Positions 1 to 10,799 are shown, counted from the first letter of the stretch. The stretch is 64,000 nt of DNA from Neoceratodus forsteri (GCA_016271365.2 CM057451.1:365449501-365513500); one strand, 5' to 3'. A program made the numbers and translations. The notes: a model not told the origin generated them from the sequence alone.

Positions 1-160
1 GCCCCAAGGAGTGCAAATGAGAGAAATAATCCAGAAGGGTTGGGATCCCGACCTGGGCTGGGGCTACACCCTTATCATTGCACCAGATGGAAAAACTTTT
101 CCATTTTGAGGCATAGGTTTTCTTAGTGGAGGGTTTCCTGTAACCCCTAAGGACTTCCAA
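1..160 (-). pseudogene. DIRS-A tyrosine recombinase, N-terminal fragment
   Basis: This is the first ~50 residues of the DIRS-A tyrosine recombinase, cut by the window edge. It shows the tract with Y-R-K-P-S-T and W-x-x-F-x-x-W-C typical of the N-terminal DNA-binding (SAM-like) domain of these integrases. In the full copy (34,357-35,390) the same tract leads into the catalytic domain. No ATG is obvious at the start, and in DIRS elements this frame often overlaps the preceding RT-RNase H frame, so the exact start is unknown. Confidence 0.75.
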
Positions 161-389
161 AACTGCTTCAGAGAATTAGCAGTATGCATATTCTAAGTTC
201 TCAAGAGCCATGCCTTGGTCTTGAGAGACCTGAGGTTGGGAAACGCTACCCTCCCTGAAAGGAAGTCGTATATTGTACCTCTGAGGAAGATGAATCGCTT
301 ACTCACTGACATTGAAAGCATAGGGAGTACCAAGACTGCCTTGCCCAGTCTGGTGCTACCAGGATCATTCAAGCTGGTTGTGACCTGAG

Positions 390-1110
390 CTAATGAGAAC
401 CCTGAAAAGGAGGAAAGACATAAAGGTATCTGCCTGTCCAATTGAGAATCAGGGCACCCATGGGAACTGTCCCTTTCACTGGGGCTCTGCAACAACAGGA
501 AGGCAAGTGGTGATTTTGGTGGAAAGCAAAAAGGTCTTTCAGGGTCCCCCACCTCCTGAACAGAGCATTCACCACTTGCCTGTTCAATGCCCATTCGTGA
601 TGGGCCTGAATTATCCTGTTCAAGACATCTGTCAGGGTGTTGTCCTTGCCAGGTAAATGAATTACTTGTAGAGAGGCATTTAGGGAGTAAACAAGGCTCC
701 ATATCTTCATTACCTCTGTACAAAGAGAAGTGGACCTTGTCCCTTCTTGTTTGTTGATGTAGTACATTGCCGTCGTATTGTCTGTTCTGACTTGTACAAC
801 CTTTTCCTGAACAAGATAAGAGAAAATCTGAAGGGCCAGGTATACAGCCCTCAGCTCCAGCAGATTTATGTACAGGAGTGAGTCTGCACTGTCCCAGGAG
901 CCATGAATGGTGTGATCCTTAGTGGGCACCCCATCCTAACAGGGAAGAATCGGTTGTGAGAACCAGAGAAGGAGGCTCCTGCAGAAATGGAACCCCTTCC
1001 CTTAAGTTTTCTCATTCCCTCCACCCTTGGAGGGCCTATAGCATGGTTTTTGTTACTGGTACTGGCTTTGAGAGAGGGTCTTGCCTCTGGCACCAGTGTG
1101 CTCTGAGGTA
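390..1110 (-). pseudogene. DIRS-A RNase H domain
   Basis: C-terminal part of the RT-RNase H polyprotein, which would degrade the RNA strand of the RNA:DNA hybrid during reverse transcription. Visible RNase H marks are the glutamate in LLELRA and the aspartate in RTDNTTAMYYINKQ, followed by the H-x-P-G-K-D-N-T-L-T-D tract and the R-R-W-G-T-L-x-D-L-F-A tract usual in DIRS proteins. The first catalytic aspartate region, near 930-950, is shifted out of frame in this copy; copy 2 keeps T-D-S-S-L-L-G-W-G there (about 36,150-36,190). Broken by small indels. Confidence 0.85.
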
Positions 1111-1980
1111 GAAGTGGATATCTCTCATCTGAAATCTGGCACCTATGACTGTGCTTGTTGCTGAAGCCATGTGCCCCAACAGTTGAAGGAAATGTTTTGC
1201 TGACTTTGGCCTGCCTAGAATGAATAAGACTGCCAAGAGCTGAATAGCTTCTGCCCTCTCTTGAGGGAGAAAAGCTGTTCTCACTACTGTATCCAGTTCT
1301 GCCCCTACGAACTGCAGAACTTGCACAGGGGTCAGTCGTGACTTTTTGGTATTCAGAAGGAACCCCAGGGAGAGCAGCAAATCCTGGCCTACCTGTAGGT
1401 GGTCTGACACCTGTTGGTGTTATTTCCCTACGATTAGCCAGTCATCCAGATAAGGAAAGACTGTAACAGCCATTCTTCTGAGGTGTGTCACTACCACTGC
1501 TATGCACTTGGTAAGAACCCTTGGTGCAGAGGTGAGGCTGAAAGGCAGTGTTGAAAACTGGTAGTGGCCTGAGGGGAATCTGAATCTGAGATACTTTCTG
1601 TGCAACTCCCTTATGGAAATATGGAAGTATCGTCCTTTAAATCTAAGAAGGCTGGCCAGTCTCCTTTTTGTAGAGTTGGCAAGATCATTGCCATTGTGAC
1701 CATTTTGAAGCTGGGTTTTACAGGTGCTTGTTTAATAGTCTGAGGTCTAGTATAGGCCGTCACCCTCCGGTCTTTTCGTTGTTAGGAAATATCTGGAATA
1801 GAACCCTTGTCCTCTTTGGTTGTGGGGAACAGGCTCAACAGCTTTTGCCAGTAGTAAGGCCTGTACCTCCTGCTCCAGCAATTCTCTGAGAAGGGAGCTG
1901 GTGCAAATTGTTTCAACCTTGGAGGAAGGGACTTGAAACAAAGGGAGAGACCCTGACTCACTATTTCCAGAACCCATTTG
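1030..1980 (-). pseudogene. DIRS-A reverse transcriptase
   Basis: Reverse transcriptase that would copy element RNA into DNA. The catalytic box F-P-Y-L-D-D-W-L is encoded at about 1,430-1,465, preceded by the F-R-F-P-S-G-H-Y-Q-F tract and T-S-A-P-R-V-L-T-K-C, and by an N-terminal part with E-L-L-E-Q-E-V-Q-A-L-L. The connection tract Q-F-V-G-A-E-L-D-T follows. The YLDDWL form and fusion to RNase H are typical of DIRS rather than LINE or retroviral enzymes. At least two frame breaks, one between the Y-L-D-D box and the connection domain near 1,410-1,420. Confidence 0.88.
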
Positions 1981-2318
1981 TTAACTTTGATTCCTGGAAA
2001 TAGTGGGCGAGTCTGCCCCCTACAGGATGGGGAGAGGCAGCCAGAAGGGAAAAAGGCAGGAGTTCTATCTGCTGTGGTTGGTACTGCTGCTGAGTGACAG
2101 CCTGTACCTGTAAGAAAGGTCTCCTAAAGGAAGACCTGCCCCTGCCTCCCCTAGAATAAAAAGAAGTTGAAGGAGAGGGTCTGTCTCTAGTCGAGTTACT
2201 TTTAAAAGTAGCTTTATATTCATCTAATTTTTTCATGTAAGCTTCAGTCTGGGCACCAAAAAGAGAGTGGCCCTCGACTGGAAAATCCATTGCCTAAGCT
2301 TGTGTACCCTGAGTGAGG
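1961..2318 (-). pseudogene. DIRS-A gag, C-terminal part
   Basis: The tail of the gag-like protein after the CR1 insertion: a tract reading D-F-P-V-E-G-H-S-L-F-G, which matches the conserved 'F-x-G-x-x-L-F-G' block near the end of DIRS gag proteins, then a lysine-rich helix and a glycine/arginine-rich stretch (R-G-G-R-G-R-S-S-F-R-R-P) that may bind nucleic acid. It overlaps the start of the reverse transcriptase frame. The upstream part of gag lies at 3,866-5,057, separated by the LINE. Confidence 0.7.
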
Positions 2319-2319
2319 A

Positions 2320-3865
2320 TACATAGATACATACATACATAGACAGTGTTGGCAGATAAGGGGCCTATGGCCCACCCAGTCTGCCCATTTAAGTTTGTAA
2401 GTTCAGTTTATGTTTTCCAGGAAGTCTGTTGCCCCTTACCCCTGACCTCCAGAATTCCTTTATGTCTATCCCATGCATTCTTAAATCCCGTGATTGTTTC
2501 AGCCCCCACCACTTCCTCTGGCAGGGTGTTCCACTTGTCCACCACCCGTTCTGTGAAGAAATTCTTCCTCACGTTTCCTCTGAATCGTCCTCCCTCCAAC
2601 TTCATCCCATGCCCTCTAGTCCTGGAACATCTTTTTCGCTTAAAAATAGTGCATTCCTGCACCCTGTTCCTCCCTGTAAGATACTTGTATGTCTCTATCA
2701 TATCCCCCTCTCTCCCTTCTCTCCTCCAGGGAGTACATGTTCAGTGCCTTCAACCTGTCCTCATAGGACTTGTGATGCAATCCATGCACCATCTTTGTTG
2801 CCCTCCTCTGAACCTTCTCTACCCTGTCTATGTCCTTACGTAGGTAAGGTCTCCAGAACTACACATGTACTCAGGTGTGGCCTCACTAGTGTCTTGTATA
2901 GTGGAATTATGACTCCCTTTTCCTGCTGGTGATGCCCCTGCCTATGCATCCCAGCATCCTATTTGCTTTACCTGCTGCCTTGTCACACTGTTTCCCTGCC
3001 TTGAGGTCATCAGAGATGATAACTCCAAGATCCCTTTCCTGCTTGGTGCATGCTATATCCTCACCCCCCAACTGATATATTGTGCCAGGGTTTTTGTGCC
3101 CCATATGCATTATCTTGCACTTCCTTGCATTGAATTTCAACTGCCAAACCCCTGACCATTCTTCAAGTTTCTTCAGGTCCCTTCTCATTCTGTCTACACC
3201 CTCTGGTGTGTCTACTCTGTTACAGAGCTTTGTGTCATCAGCGAACAGTGAAATTCTGCCTTCTAGGTCCTGCAATGTCACTGATGAAGATATTGAGTAG
3301 TACCGGTCCCAGCACTGATCCCTGTGGTACCCCACTGGTCACTCTTCCCTCTGTGGAGTGACAGCCATTTACCACCACCCTCTGTGTCCTGCTGCCCAGC
3401 CAGTTACCTACCCACTGCACTACTGTCCTGCCCACACCATATTCCCCAGTTTGTGCAATAGTCTTCTATGTGGCACAGTGTCAAAGGCCTTGCTGAAGTC
3501 CAGATAGGCCATGTCCACTGCCCTCCCTGATCCACCTCCCTGGTCACCCAGTCAAAAATTCAATGAGGTTGGTCTGACATGACCTTCCCCTGGTGAAACC
3601 ATGCTGCCTTGGGTCCTGTAGTCCATTGACAACCAGATGTTCCACAATCTCTCCTTCAGTAGTGCTTCCATGATCTTCCCCACTACCGAGGTGAGGCTGA
3701 CTGGTCTGTAGTTCCCCGCTTCCTCTTTGTTCCCACTTTTGTATAAGGGGACTACATCTGCTATCCTCCAGTCTTTGGGTACCTCCCCTGTTTCTAGTGA
3801 TCGGCTAAACAGGATAGCAAGAGGTTGGTAGCCCTCAGCCAGGCAAATCTCCACAGGGCTACTGC
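2320..3865 (-). mobile_element. CR1-like LINE, 5'-truncated, nested in DIRS-A gag
   Basis: Non-LTR retrotransposon fragment of about 1.55 kb in the same orientation as its host. The 3' end lies at about 2,320 and carries a short (TATG)-like repeat next to a conserved tail matching the tail of the separate fragment at 23,543. The 5' end is lost, as usual for incomplete target-primed insertion. I could not identify a target-site duplication with confidence. The insertion is shared by both 35-kb copies. Confidence 0.85.
2408..3865 (-). pseudogene. CR1-like LINE reverse transcriptase (partial)
   Basis: Remnant of ORF2. Reading 5' to 3' on the minus strand: L-E-T-G-E-V-P-K-D-W-R-I-A-D-V-V-P-L-Y-K, then N-Y-R-P-V-S-L-T-S, then [10 protein letters not shown], then the catalytic F-A-D-D box (about 3,230-3,245), and the C-terminal D-L-G-V-I-I-S-D-D-L-K block. 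This order is that of CR1/L2-type (Jockey superfamily) reverse transcriptases. The endonuclease is absent. This copy has extra frameshifts compared with copy 2, where the FADD region through the C-terminus is one frame of 297 codons. Confidence 0.88.
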
Positions 3866-5057
3866 ACCAGCCATCCATCTTGCAGCAGTGCCATTAGTGT
3901 CAGCTGCCATTTGAAACCGGTATTTGGAAGCCTCCAAACCCAATTTTGTTGTATCCAATAGCTCTGACACAGTTGAAGAGGTGTTAGCCTCAACATTGTT
4001 GACAACTGACTGCCAGACAGCTTTCTGGTAGAGGGCTGCATAGGCCTAGTAACTAGCTTGCCAGATTGCCAGGGATACCAAAAGGTACCCCTCTTTTAGC
4101 CATATTGTGCACCTTTCTCCAATTCATCAGGTGGGTGAGAAGACAAAGGAGTTTCGCTTTTTCACAGGCAGCCTGCTGAATTAGAAGCCTTAAGGATTTC
4201 TAACAATCAATTTTCTTTTTAAATTATAGATGGTAAAAAAGCCTTTTGAGGGTGTCAGCCCTATAAGCTCCATATACTGTGCCTCCTCTTCATCATGGAT
4301 CTCTTCAGCTGTTTGCAGATCCAGGGTCCTACTATTTCCTTCACAAAAGCGAAATGGGAAAGAAATCCTCTGAGGGTCGGGGTAACCAAAATCCTGTTCT
4401 GGTGACACCTCAGGTTCAATTCCCTTCTCATCCTGGTTATAATTATCATCATCATCATCACCACATGCCAAAGTAGCAGTAGGCACCAGAGGGGCAACAA
4501 CAGCTGCTTTTTCAGCAGGAGTAATACCAGGCTGCTGAGGGGGAAATAACTCCTGCAGCACCTGGAGAAAAGCTAAGGCCCGTGTTAGATCAGCAGGAGA
4601 GGGAGCTTTATTAGGCACCTGAGGGACCACTTGAGGCGTTTCAGCCGGGGTGTCAGTATGCTTTGTTTTCTTCAGCTTTCCGGCAGGCACTGGAGAGTCA
4701 GCTGGCTGACTACCTTTTTTGCCAGAACGCTCACCCGTATCAGGGGTGGAATTAGAGGCTCTGGAAGGACTTGCCACATTCTTGGAGGGGGTGGACTGGT
4801 TAGAGCCCAGGGACCCCTCCTCTAGTTTCCTTTTAAACTTTCCACACTCATTGAGAGGGTGGACTGGTTAGAACCCAGGGACCCGTCTTCTAGTTTCCTT
4901 TTAAACCTCTCCCTGCATTTTTCCCACTGTTTTACCAGGGAAAGACTTACATATATCACAATCTTCATTAAACTGTTGTTGCCAAAGGCAGATCAAGCAA
5001 AGATCATGCTTATCTGGCTTGGCAAACACCTCAGCACACTTCAGCAATTCTTAAAAC
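3866..5057 (-). pseudogene. DIRS-A gag, N-terminal and central part
   Basis: Gag-like protein of DIRS-A, thought to package element RNA. The N-terminal part (about 4,830-5,057) has a C-L-I-C-L ... C-D-I-C-K-S-F cysteine pair pattern like a small zinc-binding unit seen in DIRS gag. The central part (4,190-4,777) is rich in proline, threonine and acid, with a run of five aspartates from GAT repeats at about 4,445-4,460. The 3,866-4,041 segment carries a leucine-rich gag tract that stops at the LINE insertion. Broken by indels; no ATG chosen. Confidence 0.72.
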
Positions 5058-5388
5058 CAGGAGGTCCTGTTAAAAAACTAAAACATTTTAAACAGGGTTT
5101 TATTTACTCTAAAAATTGATTAGCTTTTTGCTCATAAAAGTGCTAAAACATTGTGAAAATGCATAGCACTTGCCTCACTTTGTTAACAAACATAACACTT
5201 CTAGAAAACCTATATAAATACTTTCTTTACAGTTAGAACTGCTAATCAATTATATAAAAACCCTGCTATGAGGAAAACAGTAAATAACAATAGACACAAG
5301 GCAGTAATGAAAAATAAGACAAAATACTGCAGGTTGTTTGGTCTTAAACAGTAATCAGATGATTTTGATCGAGAGGGATCTCCAGGGC

Positions 5389-5573
5389 TTCTGATCTTTG
5401 CAGCAGAGAGAAGAAATCTGAGGCAGAATGTAGGCAGTTGGCACAAGGCACTCTGAAAATAGATGCATGAGCTAAACATTCCATGATTAGCATAGCATTC
5501 TATTCTCCCTGGGGCAGTCCTAACTAGAAAGAGAACTGCAAAGAGTAATATTATTAGTGGATTCCTGGGGTTA
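5389..5573 (-). repeat. DIRS-A left inverted terminal repeat
   Basis: About 185 bp whose reverse complement recurs at 33,811-33,990, the right terminal repeat of the full copy. The outermost bases (agtggattcctggggtta) are complementary to the second half of the ICR at 34,252-34,352. A short open frame across this repeat encodes hydrophobic residues, but I treat that as chance. Confidence 0.9.
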
Positions 5574-6542
5574 GAAGGACCGGGCGTTGGGCCCCAAGGC
5601 AGCGGTAGACCCTGTGAAGTAGGAGTAGTAGGTGTCAGGTCTACCGGTGTTTGGTTGTCTGCTGTTAGAGCAAAAGGGGTTGCCTTATCAGATGACGGTT
5701 CCTCAGGTGTCGGCTTAGAGGAAACATTATCATTTGCCAGTGACATACGAGGGCCTGGTGACGACGGCTGGTGGGGATCATCAGAATGGGTGCTGGGGAG
5801 GCCAGCATCAAGGGGACAGGCATGTACTGGTGCTGGTCATGGGTGGCAGCTGTCGTCGGCTTAGGAGAGGCCCGTCAAGGGCTGGTAATTCCCGAGGAGT
5901 GTAGAGGTGTCACTCTCCGGAGAGAAAGCGTATGCCCCAGCGCGCTCAGAGGAACTCCTGGAGATGGAGGCTGATCTGGTGAACACTGTCACCGGCTGGG
6001 TGATGGGTAAAGACCACCGCGCAATGAAGAACCATCAAGCCATCTGGCTGAGGACCTGAAGGCTGGGAAGAGGCCTGAGCTCAGGGGCTGAAGAGCTAAG
6101 GACAAAGTCCCTACCCAGAACAGCCTCCGCCGATGTCAGGATAAGAGTGGGAGGCCCAACCACAGGAGCCCTGAAAGAGTGAGGACTGCCTGGGGAGCCG
6201 AGTCCAACCTCCCATGGAGGAAGGCCTGGAACTGGCCACCGCCTTGTGCGGGGACTGGGACTGGGAGTCTGCCCAGGGTTAGTCCTCATGTTTGTCCTGG
6301 TGGTGATGCTTCTGTGATGTCAACTTCTCCTTATGGTGAAGCAAAGAAGTCGACGCTCACGAGACAGAAAGTTGAAGAACTTTTACCCTGGATCTCCTTC
6401 TGCATGGCAGTTAGCTGCTTTTCCAACAAGAAGCTTTTGAGGGCTTTCTGGTGGTGAATCCTGGTCCTGCTATTGAACTTCAAGCAATCCTAGCAGGCTT
6501 GAGTACCAAAGAGGCAGAACAAATGGCTGTCCTAGACGGAAA
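5574..6542 (-). pseudogene. DIRS-X gag, middle part
   Basis: Part of the gag of the outermost DIRS element, between the insertions of A and D. On the minus strand it begins (about 6,430-6,540) with a cysteine tract reading C-L-F-G-T-Q-A-C then D-C-L-K-F, which aligns with the zinc-binding N-terminus of B gag, and continues as a proline/serine-rich linker ending in P-T-P-G-P at the DIRS-A junction. The equivalent B gag tract ends in L-A-P-G-P just before its S-E-V-K-E-L-F motif, and X resumes with D-V-K-E-L-V at about 33,720. Frames are broken. Confidence 0.65.
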
Positions 6543-6745
6543 ATGAAAATTATGTACCTACCGTATTTCTTGATCTTCTTATATCTTCATTCATTACTGC
6601 TGGGTGTAAGCTGAAGGCACGCACCTGTACGGGAGCTTTTTTTGGGAGGAAGGAGTCAGTGCCAATGGTGCCACCCACTAGGCCGATGCACTGCGTGGCA
6701 CAGGAGGGTTGGCCATTAGGTGCGCAGACTCCTCCTCCATCCCAG
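6543..6745 (-). repeat. DIRS-D right inverted terminal repeat
   Basis: Reverse-complement match to 22,020-22,191 with indels. Its first ~35 bases, with tacctaccgtatttcttgat, are nearly the same as the right end of element C at 10,250-10,290, so C and D share terminal sequence. Confidence 0.82.
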
Positions 6746-7530
6746 TTCTGTTCTGCCAGACAGGATGAAACAAAGGGGATAGAGAAAACCAAGGTGAGGA
6801 AAGAGAGCCAATGGATAGGAAAAGGAAAGGATATAAACTGAAAAAGGAATAAGCCGATCAGAGGACAGAGAAATTGGACTTTTTTCCTATGTTGCCATAG
6901 TGCCACAACCCTTGGGCGGCAGCACAGGAGAAAAGGAGAAAGAGACAGAAGAGAAGAGAAAAGAATATACTGGGGGCTGTAAGACCATTAGCTTATTTTA
7001 GCCTCAAAAACCTGAAAGGTATGAAGACACAGGTGCAAGGATCCTGTCCATTTCAGGGACCACGGACGAAGGTCCAGAACAAGAGAATTTGAAATGGTCT
7101 TGGAGATATAAAACACTGCAAAGTCAGACCCCACCCAATCCATATTCAGGATGAAAATTCTGGAGCATGGCCTTCCACAGTTTAACCCCTGATGGCATAG
7201 TCAAAGGGGGGCAAAAAAAAAAATAACGTAAACAGCAGAGGATTCTGTCCAGAATTACCTCTAAAGGTAGGGGGGGAGTGATAAAGGAGACAGGGGGAGG
7301 AAAATCCCTAAAGGTTTTCCCACAAAATGCATGGACACAGTCCTGACCTCAAGAAGATGAAAAGCAGGTGGACATCCGAGATACCACAGTGCACCCCACT
7401 GCGAATCCAAGGGAGTTCCCTCCGAGGCCAGGGAAAAGACCCTACTTGCCACCCAATTGGCCTCAAAGAGGGGGAGGGCGAGCAGGGTGAAGGCGGCGCC
7501 CAAGAGCTGAAGACCAAGTGGGGAAGGTGG
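6746..7530. other. DIRS-D right-end interior, no gene seen
   Basis: About 0.8 kb between the recognisable terminal repeat of D and its split ICR. It is purine-rich (many aggaaagg-type runs) and has no coding region or motif I recognise. It is longer than the comparable interval in A, B or C (300-450 bp). Confidence 0.6.
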
Positions 7531-7568
7531 CCGGGAATCAGTAATGAAGGGTGAAGATATTAGAGAAG
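7531..7568. repeat. DIRS-D ICR, first part (split by DIRS-B)
   Basis: The tract cagtaatgaagggtgaagat and following bases to 7,568 is complementary to the inner part of D's right end (6,560-6,600). It stops exactly where DIRS-B starts and continues at 19,339. Confidence 0.75.
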
Positions 7569-7924
7569 ATAGTACAGTTACGTAAGAACTTACCGTAACA
7601 GTAGATCTTCGAGAACAGCTCTTGCAGCAGGTAACACCGTTAGGACTGAAGCCGGCAGGCGTCAGGACCCCACGGAAATCTTCTAGCTAGCAGTCTTCAG
7701 CGGGGACCGCCTCCGACGTCGGTCCCGCCCCCGATGTCAGGCGTAGTACATAAGGAGGCGGTCCCGCCAGAATCCCCAGTTCTCCCGCCGGAGACTCCTG
7801 GCCGCTGGATGACATCAGAAGAGGAGACCGAGGATCTGCCATCAGAAGAAGAAGAAAGAGCATTAGCTCCTGTCAAGGCCTGGATAGGCCATACCTCCTC
7901 CAAGGGGGAATGGTGGGCGGGAAG
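7569..7924 (-). repeat. DIRS-B right inverted terminal repeat
   Basis: The region around 7,640-7,770 is the reverse complement of 19,180-19,320, including the tracts ctagctagcagtcttcagcg and tacataaggaggcggtccc. The first ~75 bases are complementary to the first half of the ICR that follows. Confidence 0.9.
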
Positions 7925-8040
7925 GTACCTGCTGCAAGAGCTGTTCTCAAAGATCTACTGTTACGGTAAGTTCTTATGTAACTGTACTATCTTACTCGAG
8001 ATACAGCTCTTTGCTGCAGGTAACACCATTAGGACTGATT
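7925..8040. repeat. DIRS-B internal complementary region (ICR)
   Basis: Two joined tracts. The first (7,925-7,990, with ctactgttacggtaagttct) is complementary to the right end of B. The second (about 7,990-8,040, with gagatacagctc) is complementary to the left end of B at 19,290-19,338. In DIRS1 such a region is the proposed template for joining the ends into a circle; here it defines the circle junction at about 7,989. Confidence 0.88.
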
Positions 8041-9160
8041 CCCAAGCAATAGCGCCTCTAAGCCTTCTGGGAGGAGGCATAACGGAGATCTTTAACAAAT
8101 CCTGACTCTGGACAGGAGACCCTGTAGGACGGCAAGGCCGAAACCGGCTCTCCGCTGTGAAGTAATATCCAGGCTATAGTGCCTAATGAATGTGTGCACT
8201 GAGCTCCAAGTAGCCACAGCACAAATGGCCGAGGTGGAGACATTGCGCAGTGCTGCAAAGGAGGTAGCCACCCCCCTTGTCGAGTGGCCCCAGACTGTGC
8301 CCGGAAGGGCCTTCTGTTTGTTGCTGTAGCAAAAGGAAATACACTGGACAAGCCAGCGAGAAAGGGTCTGCTTTGAGACTGGTTGGCCCAACATCTTCTC
8401 AGTGAAGGATACGAACAGCTGCTCAGACATGCGAAGCTGTTTAGTCCAGTTCAAGTAGTACCTTAAGGAGTGGTGAACATCCAGGGTGTGAAGCAATGCC
8501 TCTCCTCTATTAGTGTACTTGGGAAAGTACACAGGCAGATCGATGTCCTGGTTAAGAGTAGGGCAGAGACCACCTTAGGCAGGAATTTAGGATTCGCTCA
8601 AAGACACTCTGTCCTGGTGGAAAATTAAATAAGGTTCCTTACACATGAGAGCATAGAGCTCGGAAATTCTCCTTGCTGATGTGACAGCAACTAAAAATAA
8701 TGTTTTCCACGACAGAAAACGCAGCTCTCAATCTGCAGCAGGTTCAAAGGGGGGAAGTGTGAGCTGTTCCAGGACGAAGAGTAGGTCCCAAGGAGGGACG
8801 GGATCCTTGATGGGTGGCCTAAGATGTAACATTCCCCTCAGGAAATCCCTAGAGGCATCGAGTTGTGCCACTGTGCGCTGACCTATCGGGAAGCGGTAGG
8901 CCGAAATCGCATAGAGGTGAACTTTAATAGAGGAGTAGGCAAGACCTGAGTGGAAGAGGGAAAGCAGGTATTCCAGAACTGATTTCTCTGGGCATTCTAA
9001 AGGGAGAGTCGCGTGCCTGAGACCACAGGCAAAATCTGCCATTTCATGGTGTCGTTACGTATGTTCCCCGGCTTTCAGCAGCGGAAGAACTTCCGCCACC
9101 CCTTGCGAGACCCGTGTCGCATAATGGCTATGTCTCGAGGACCAGGCATGCAGGTTCAGA
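8041..9160 (-). pseudogene. DIRS-B tyrosine recombinase
   Basis: Site-specific recombinase that would insert circular DIRS DNA. The N-terminal DNA-binding part is at 8,728-9,042. The first catalytic arginine lies in T-S-A-R-R-I-S-E-L (about 8,650-8,680). The H-S-T-R-G box and the nucleophile tyrosine in R-H-Y-S-L-D are both in the 8,092-8,532 frame. All three catalytic boxes are therefore present at the DNA level, but frameshifts between 8,532 and 8,728 separate the halves. Copy 2 (43,257-44,356) has different breaks, so part of the damage may be sequencing error. Confidence 0.9.
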
Positions 9161-9189
9161 GTGGCGCAAGTCCGGGTGGACTAGGAAAC

Positions 9190-10249
9190 CCTCCTCTTGA
9201 GACAGTGGATGGGAGCTGAAAGGCAATGGGACTGGAGGTTCCCGGGACAATTGTGACAGCATGGGGAACCAGATCTGCCTGGGTCAGAAAGGCGCTACCA
9301 GGATCATTGTTGCGTGCTCCCTGCGTAGTTTGAGAAGAACACTCTGGATCAACGGGAAGGGAGAGAAAGCGTAGAGGAATCTGTCCACCCAGGAGAGGGA
9401 CGCCTCTCGCCAGAAAACACCAGGCCCTGGATCTAGCGAGCAAAAATTGGGTAGTTTTGTGTTGGATGGAGAAGCGAATAAGTCCAACTCTGGAGTGCCC
9501 CATCGAAGAAACAGATCCTCTGCTACCTCCTGAAGGAGTTCCCATTCGTGGACTCTGGCCTGGGAACGACTCAGACCGCCTGCGATTGTGTTGTCCACGC
9601 CGGGAACATGAACTGCAATCAGGCTCGCGCCGTGTCGGATTATCCAATCCCACACTCTCATAGCTTCCCTGCAAAGGGGGTAAGAGTGTGCGCCTCCTTG
9701 TTTGTTGAGGTAATACACCACCGCCATATTGTCTGTCTGAAGCAGAAGAGTACTCGACGGGATTTCTGACTGAAAAGCCTGCAGGGCATAAAGGACAGCC
9801 CTCATCTCCAGAATGTTGATGTGGAGGTGAGCTTCCTGAGGGGTCCACGTTCCCTGGGACCTCACCCCGTTCAAGTGTGCTCCCCACCCCAGCCCTGAGG
9901 CATCTGTGGAGAGGATTACCTCTGGGGATGGCGCTGTAAACAGAACACCCGCAGAGAGTGTCCCTGGGTCTAGCCACCATTGCCAGTCTTGAATCACTAC
10001 ATTCGTGATTCTGACCAGATGCTGCATGTGGTCTTGCCTTTGGTCCCACTGCACTTTGAGCATCCACTGAGTTACCCGCATGTGGAGCCTTGCCATAGGG
10101 ACGGTTGGAATGGCCGCAGCCATGTGTCCGAGCAGGCAAAGGACCAGCCTGGCGGGGACAGTCTTCTTCGCTGAGAGATCTCTGATGAGGGATCTGATGT
10201 GTTCTGCTCTTTCCTCAGGAAGAAAGGCTTTCCCTTGGACGGTGTCCAG
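9190..10249 (-). pseudogene. DIRS-B RT connection and RNase H domain
   Basis: Open over 280 codons at 9,284-10,123. RNase H marks in order: aspartate in S-T-D-A-S-G-L-G-W-G-A-H-L, glutamate in I-L-E-M-R-A, aspartate in Q-T-D-N-M-A-V-V-Y-Y-L-N-K, and the D-N-x-x-A-G-G-L-S-R tract. The R-W-G-T-P-E-L-D-L-F-A-S block typical of DIRS follows. Upstream, the polymerase connection tract is cut at 10,249 by DIRS-C and continues at 16,074. This is one of the best preserved coding regions in the window; a larger frame on the same strand (9,156-10,139) is a shadow. Confidence 0.9.
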
Positions 10250-10640
10250 AAAGGAAAATTACGTACCTACCGTAATTCTTGATCTTCTTGGACGAGTCTC
10301 CACCACTCATTCACACTAGTGGGATTGGCGCCGGAGGCACTAAGACCCATCGAGACAAACTTTGCTGGAGGTCGAGCGAGGAGACGGCGCCCCGAGGACA
10401 CGGGCGCCGCGAGCAGCGGCTCGAGCGGTAATGACTATCTCGCACGACCTCCAACCGCCCAGTACCTTTTACCAAGGAGGTGCAGCGCAATTCAACGAAA
10501 AGGGTAAACCCAACATTAAAAAGCGGACATAAGATAGTCCATTATGACCCGTGTAAGAAGGGTCAGCAAAAGTCCTCACGGCCTAAAGATTTGGGGAGTG
10601 AAGACCAATACAGCGGTGAGCTGGGGGATGGAGGGTAGGG
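10250..10640 (-). repeat. DIRS-C right inverted terminal repeat
   Basis: It matches the left repeat (15,815-16,073) in inverted form over tracts such as cattcacactagtgggattg and the GC-rich cgagcagcggctcgagcgg. The outer ~65 bases recur, inverted, in the ICR. Confidence 0.88.
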
Positions 10641-10745
10641 CGTGAATGGTGGTGGAGACTGGTCAAGAAGATCAAGAATTACGGTAGGTACGCACTTTCC
10701 TCATCTTCCTGGACATAAGTCTCCACCACTCATTCACACTAGTGA
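10641..10745. repeat. DIRS-C ICR
   Basis: First half (with caagaattacggtaggtacg) is complementary to the right end at 10,250-10,290; second half (with ggacataagtctccaccact) is complementary to the left end at 16,030-16,073. The junction is at about 10,700. Confidence 0.88.
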
Positions 10746-10799
10746 GAGTACCGTTGATAATCCCCCAAAAGGGCGTGCAGGAAAGCCAGAGTCACGTTG

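Larger units (their letters stand above)
1..5573 (-). mobile_element. DIRS-A retrotransposon, copy 1 (3' end outside window)
   Basis: Tyrosine-recombinase retrotransposon read on the minus strand. From right to left it shows the left inverted terminal repeat (5,389-5,573), gag, an inserted CR1-like LINE, reverse transcriptase, RNase H and the first residues of the tyrosine recombinase, where the window begins. The complete counterpart is at 33,781-40,783. It sits inside the gag of element X, whose coding sequence resumes at 5,574. Identification rests on the YLDDWL reverse transcriptase box, the RNase H motifs and the terminal repeat/ICR arrangement of the full copy. Confidence 0.9.

Noticed and set aside
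1430..1465. Y-L-D-D box as a sign of a retrovirus or pararetrovirus
   Set aside because: The YLDDWL form with RNase H and an adjacent tyrosine recombinase, inverted repeats and no LTRs or integrase fits DIRS. No envelope or protease is present.
2320..2345. (TATG)n microsatellite
   Set aside because: It is the short 3' tail of the nested LINE.
4445..4460. GAT microsatellite as an independent repeat
   Set aside because: Only about five units, inside DIRS-A gag and coding for aspartates.
5246..5746. 166-codon minus-strand frame with hydrophobic segments
   Set aside because: It runs across the DIRS-A left terminal repeat and the X junction, so the apparent membrane segments are non-coding repeat sequence.
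9156..10139. 327-codon minus-strand frame
   Set aside because: A shadow frame of the DIRS-B RNase H, which reads with catalytic motifs in the overlapping 9,284-10,123 frame; the longer frame has no domain.
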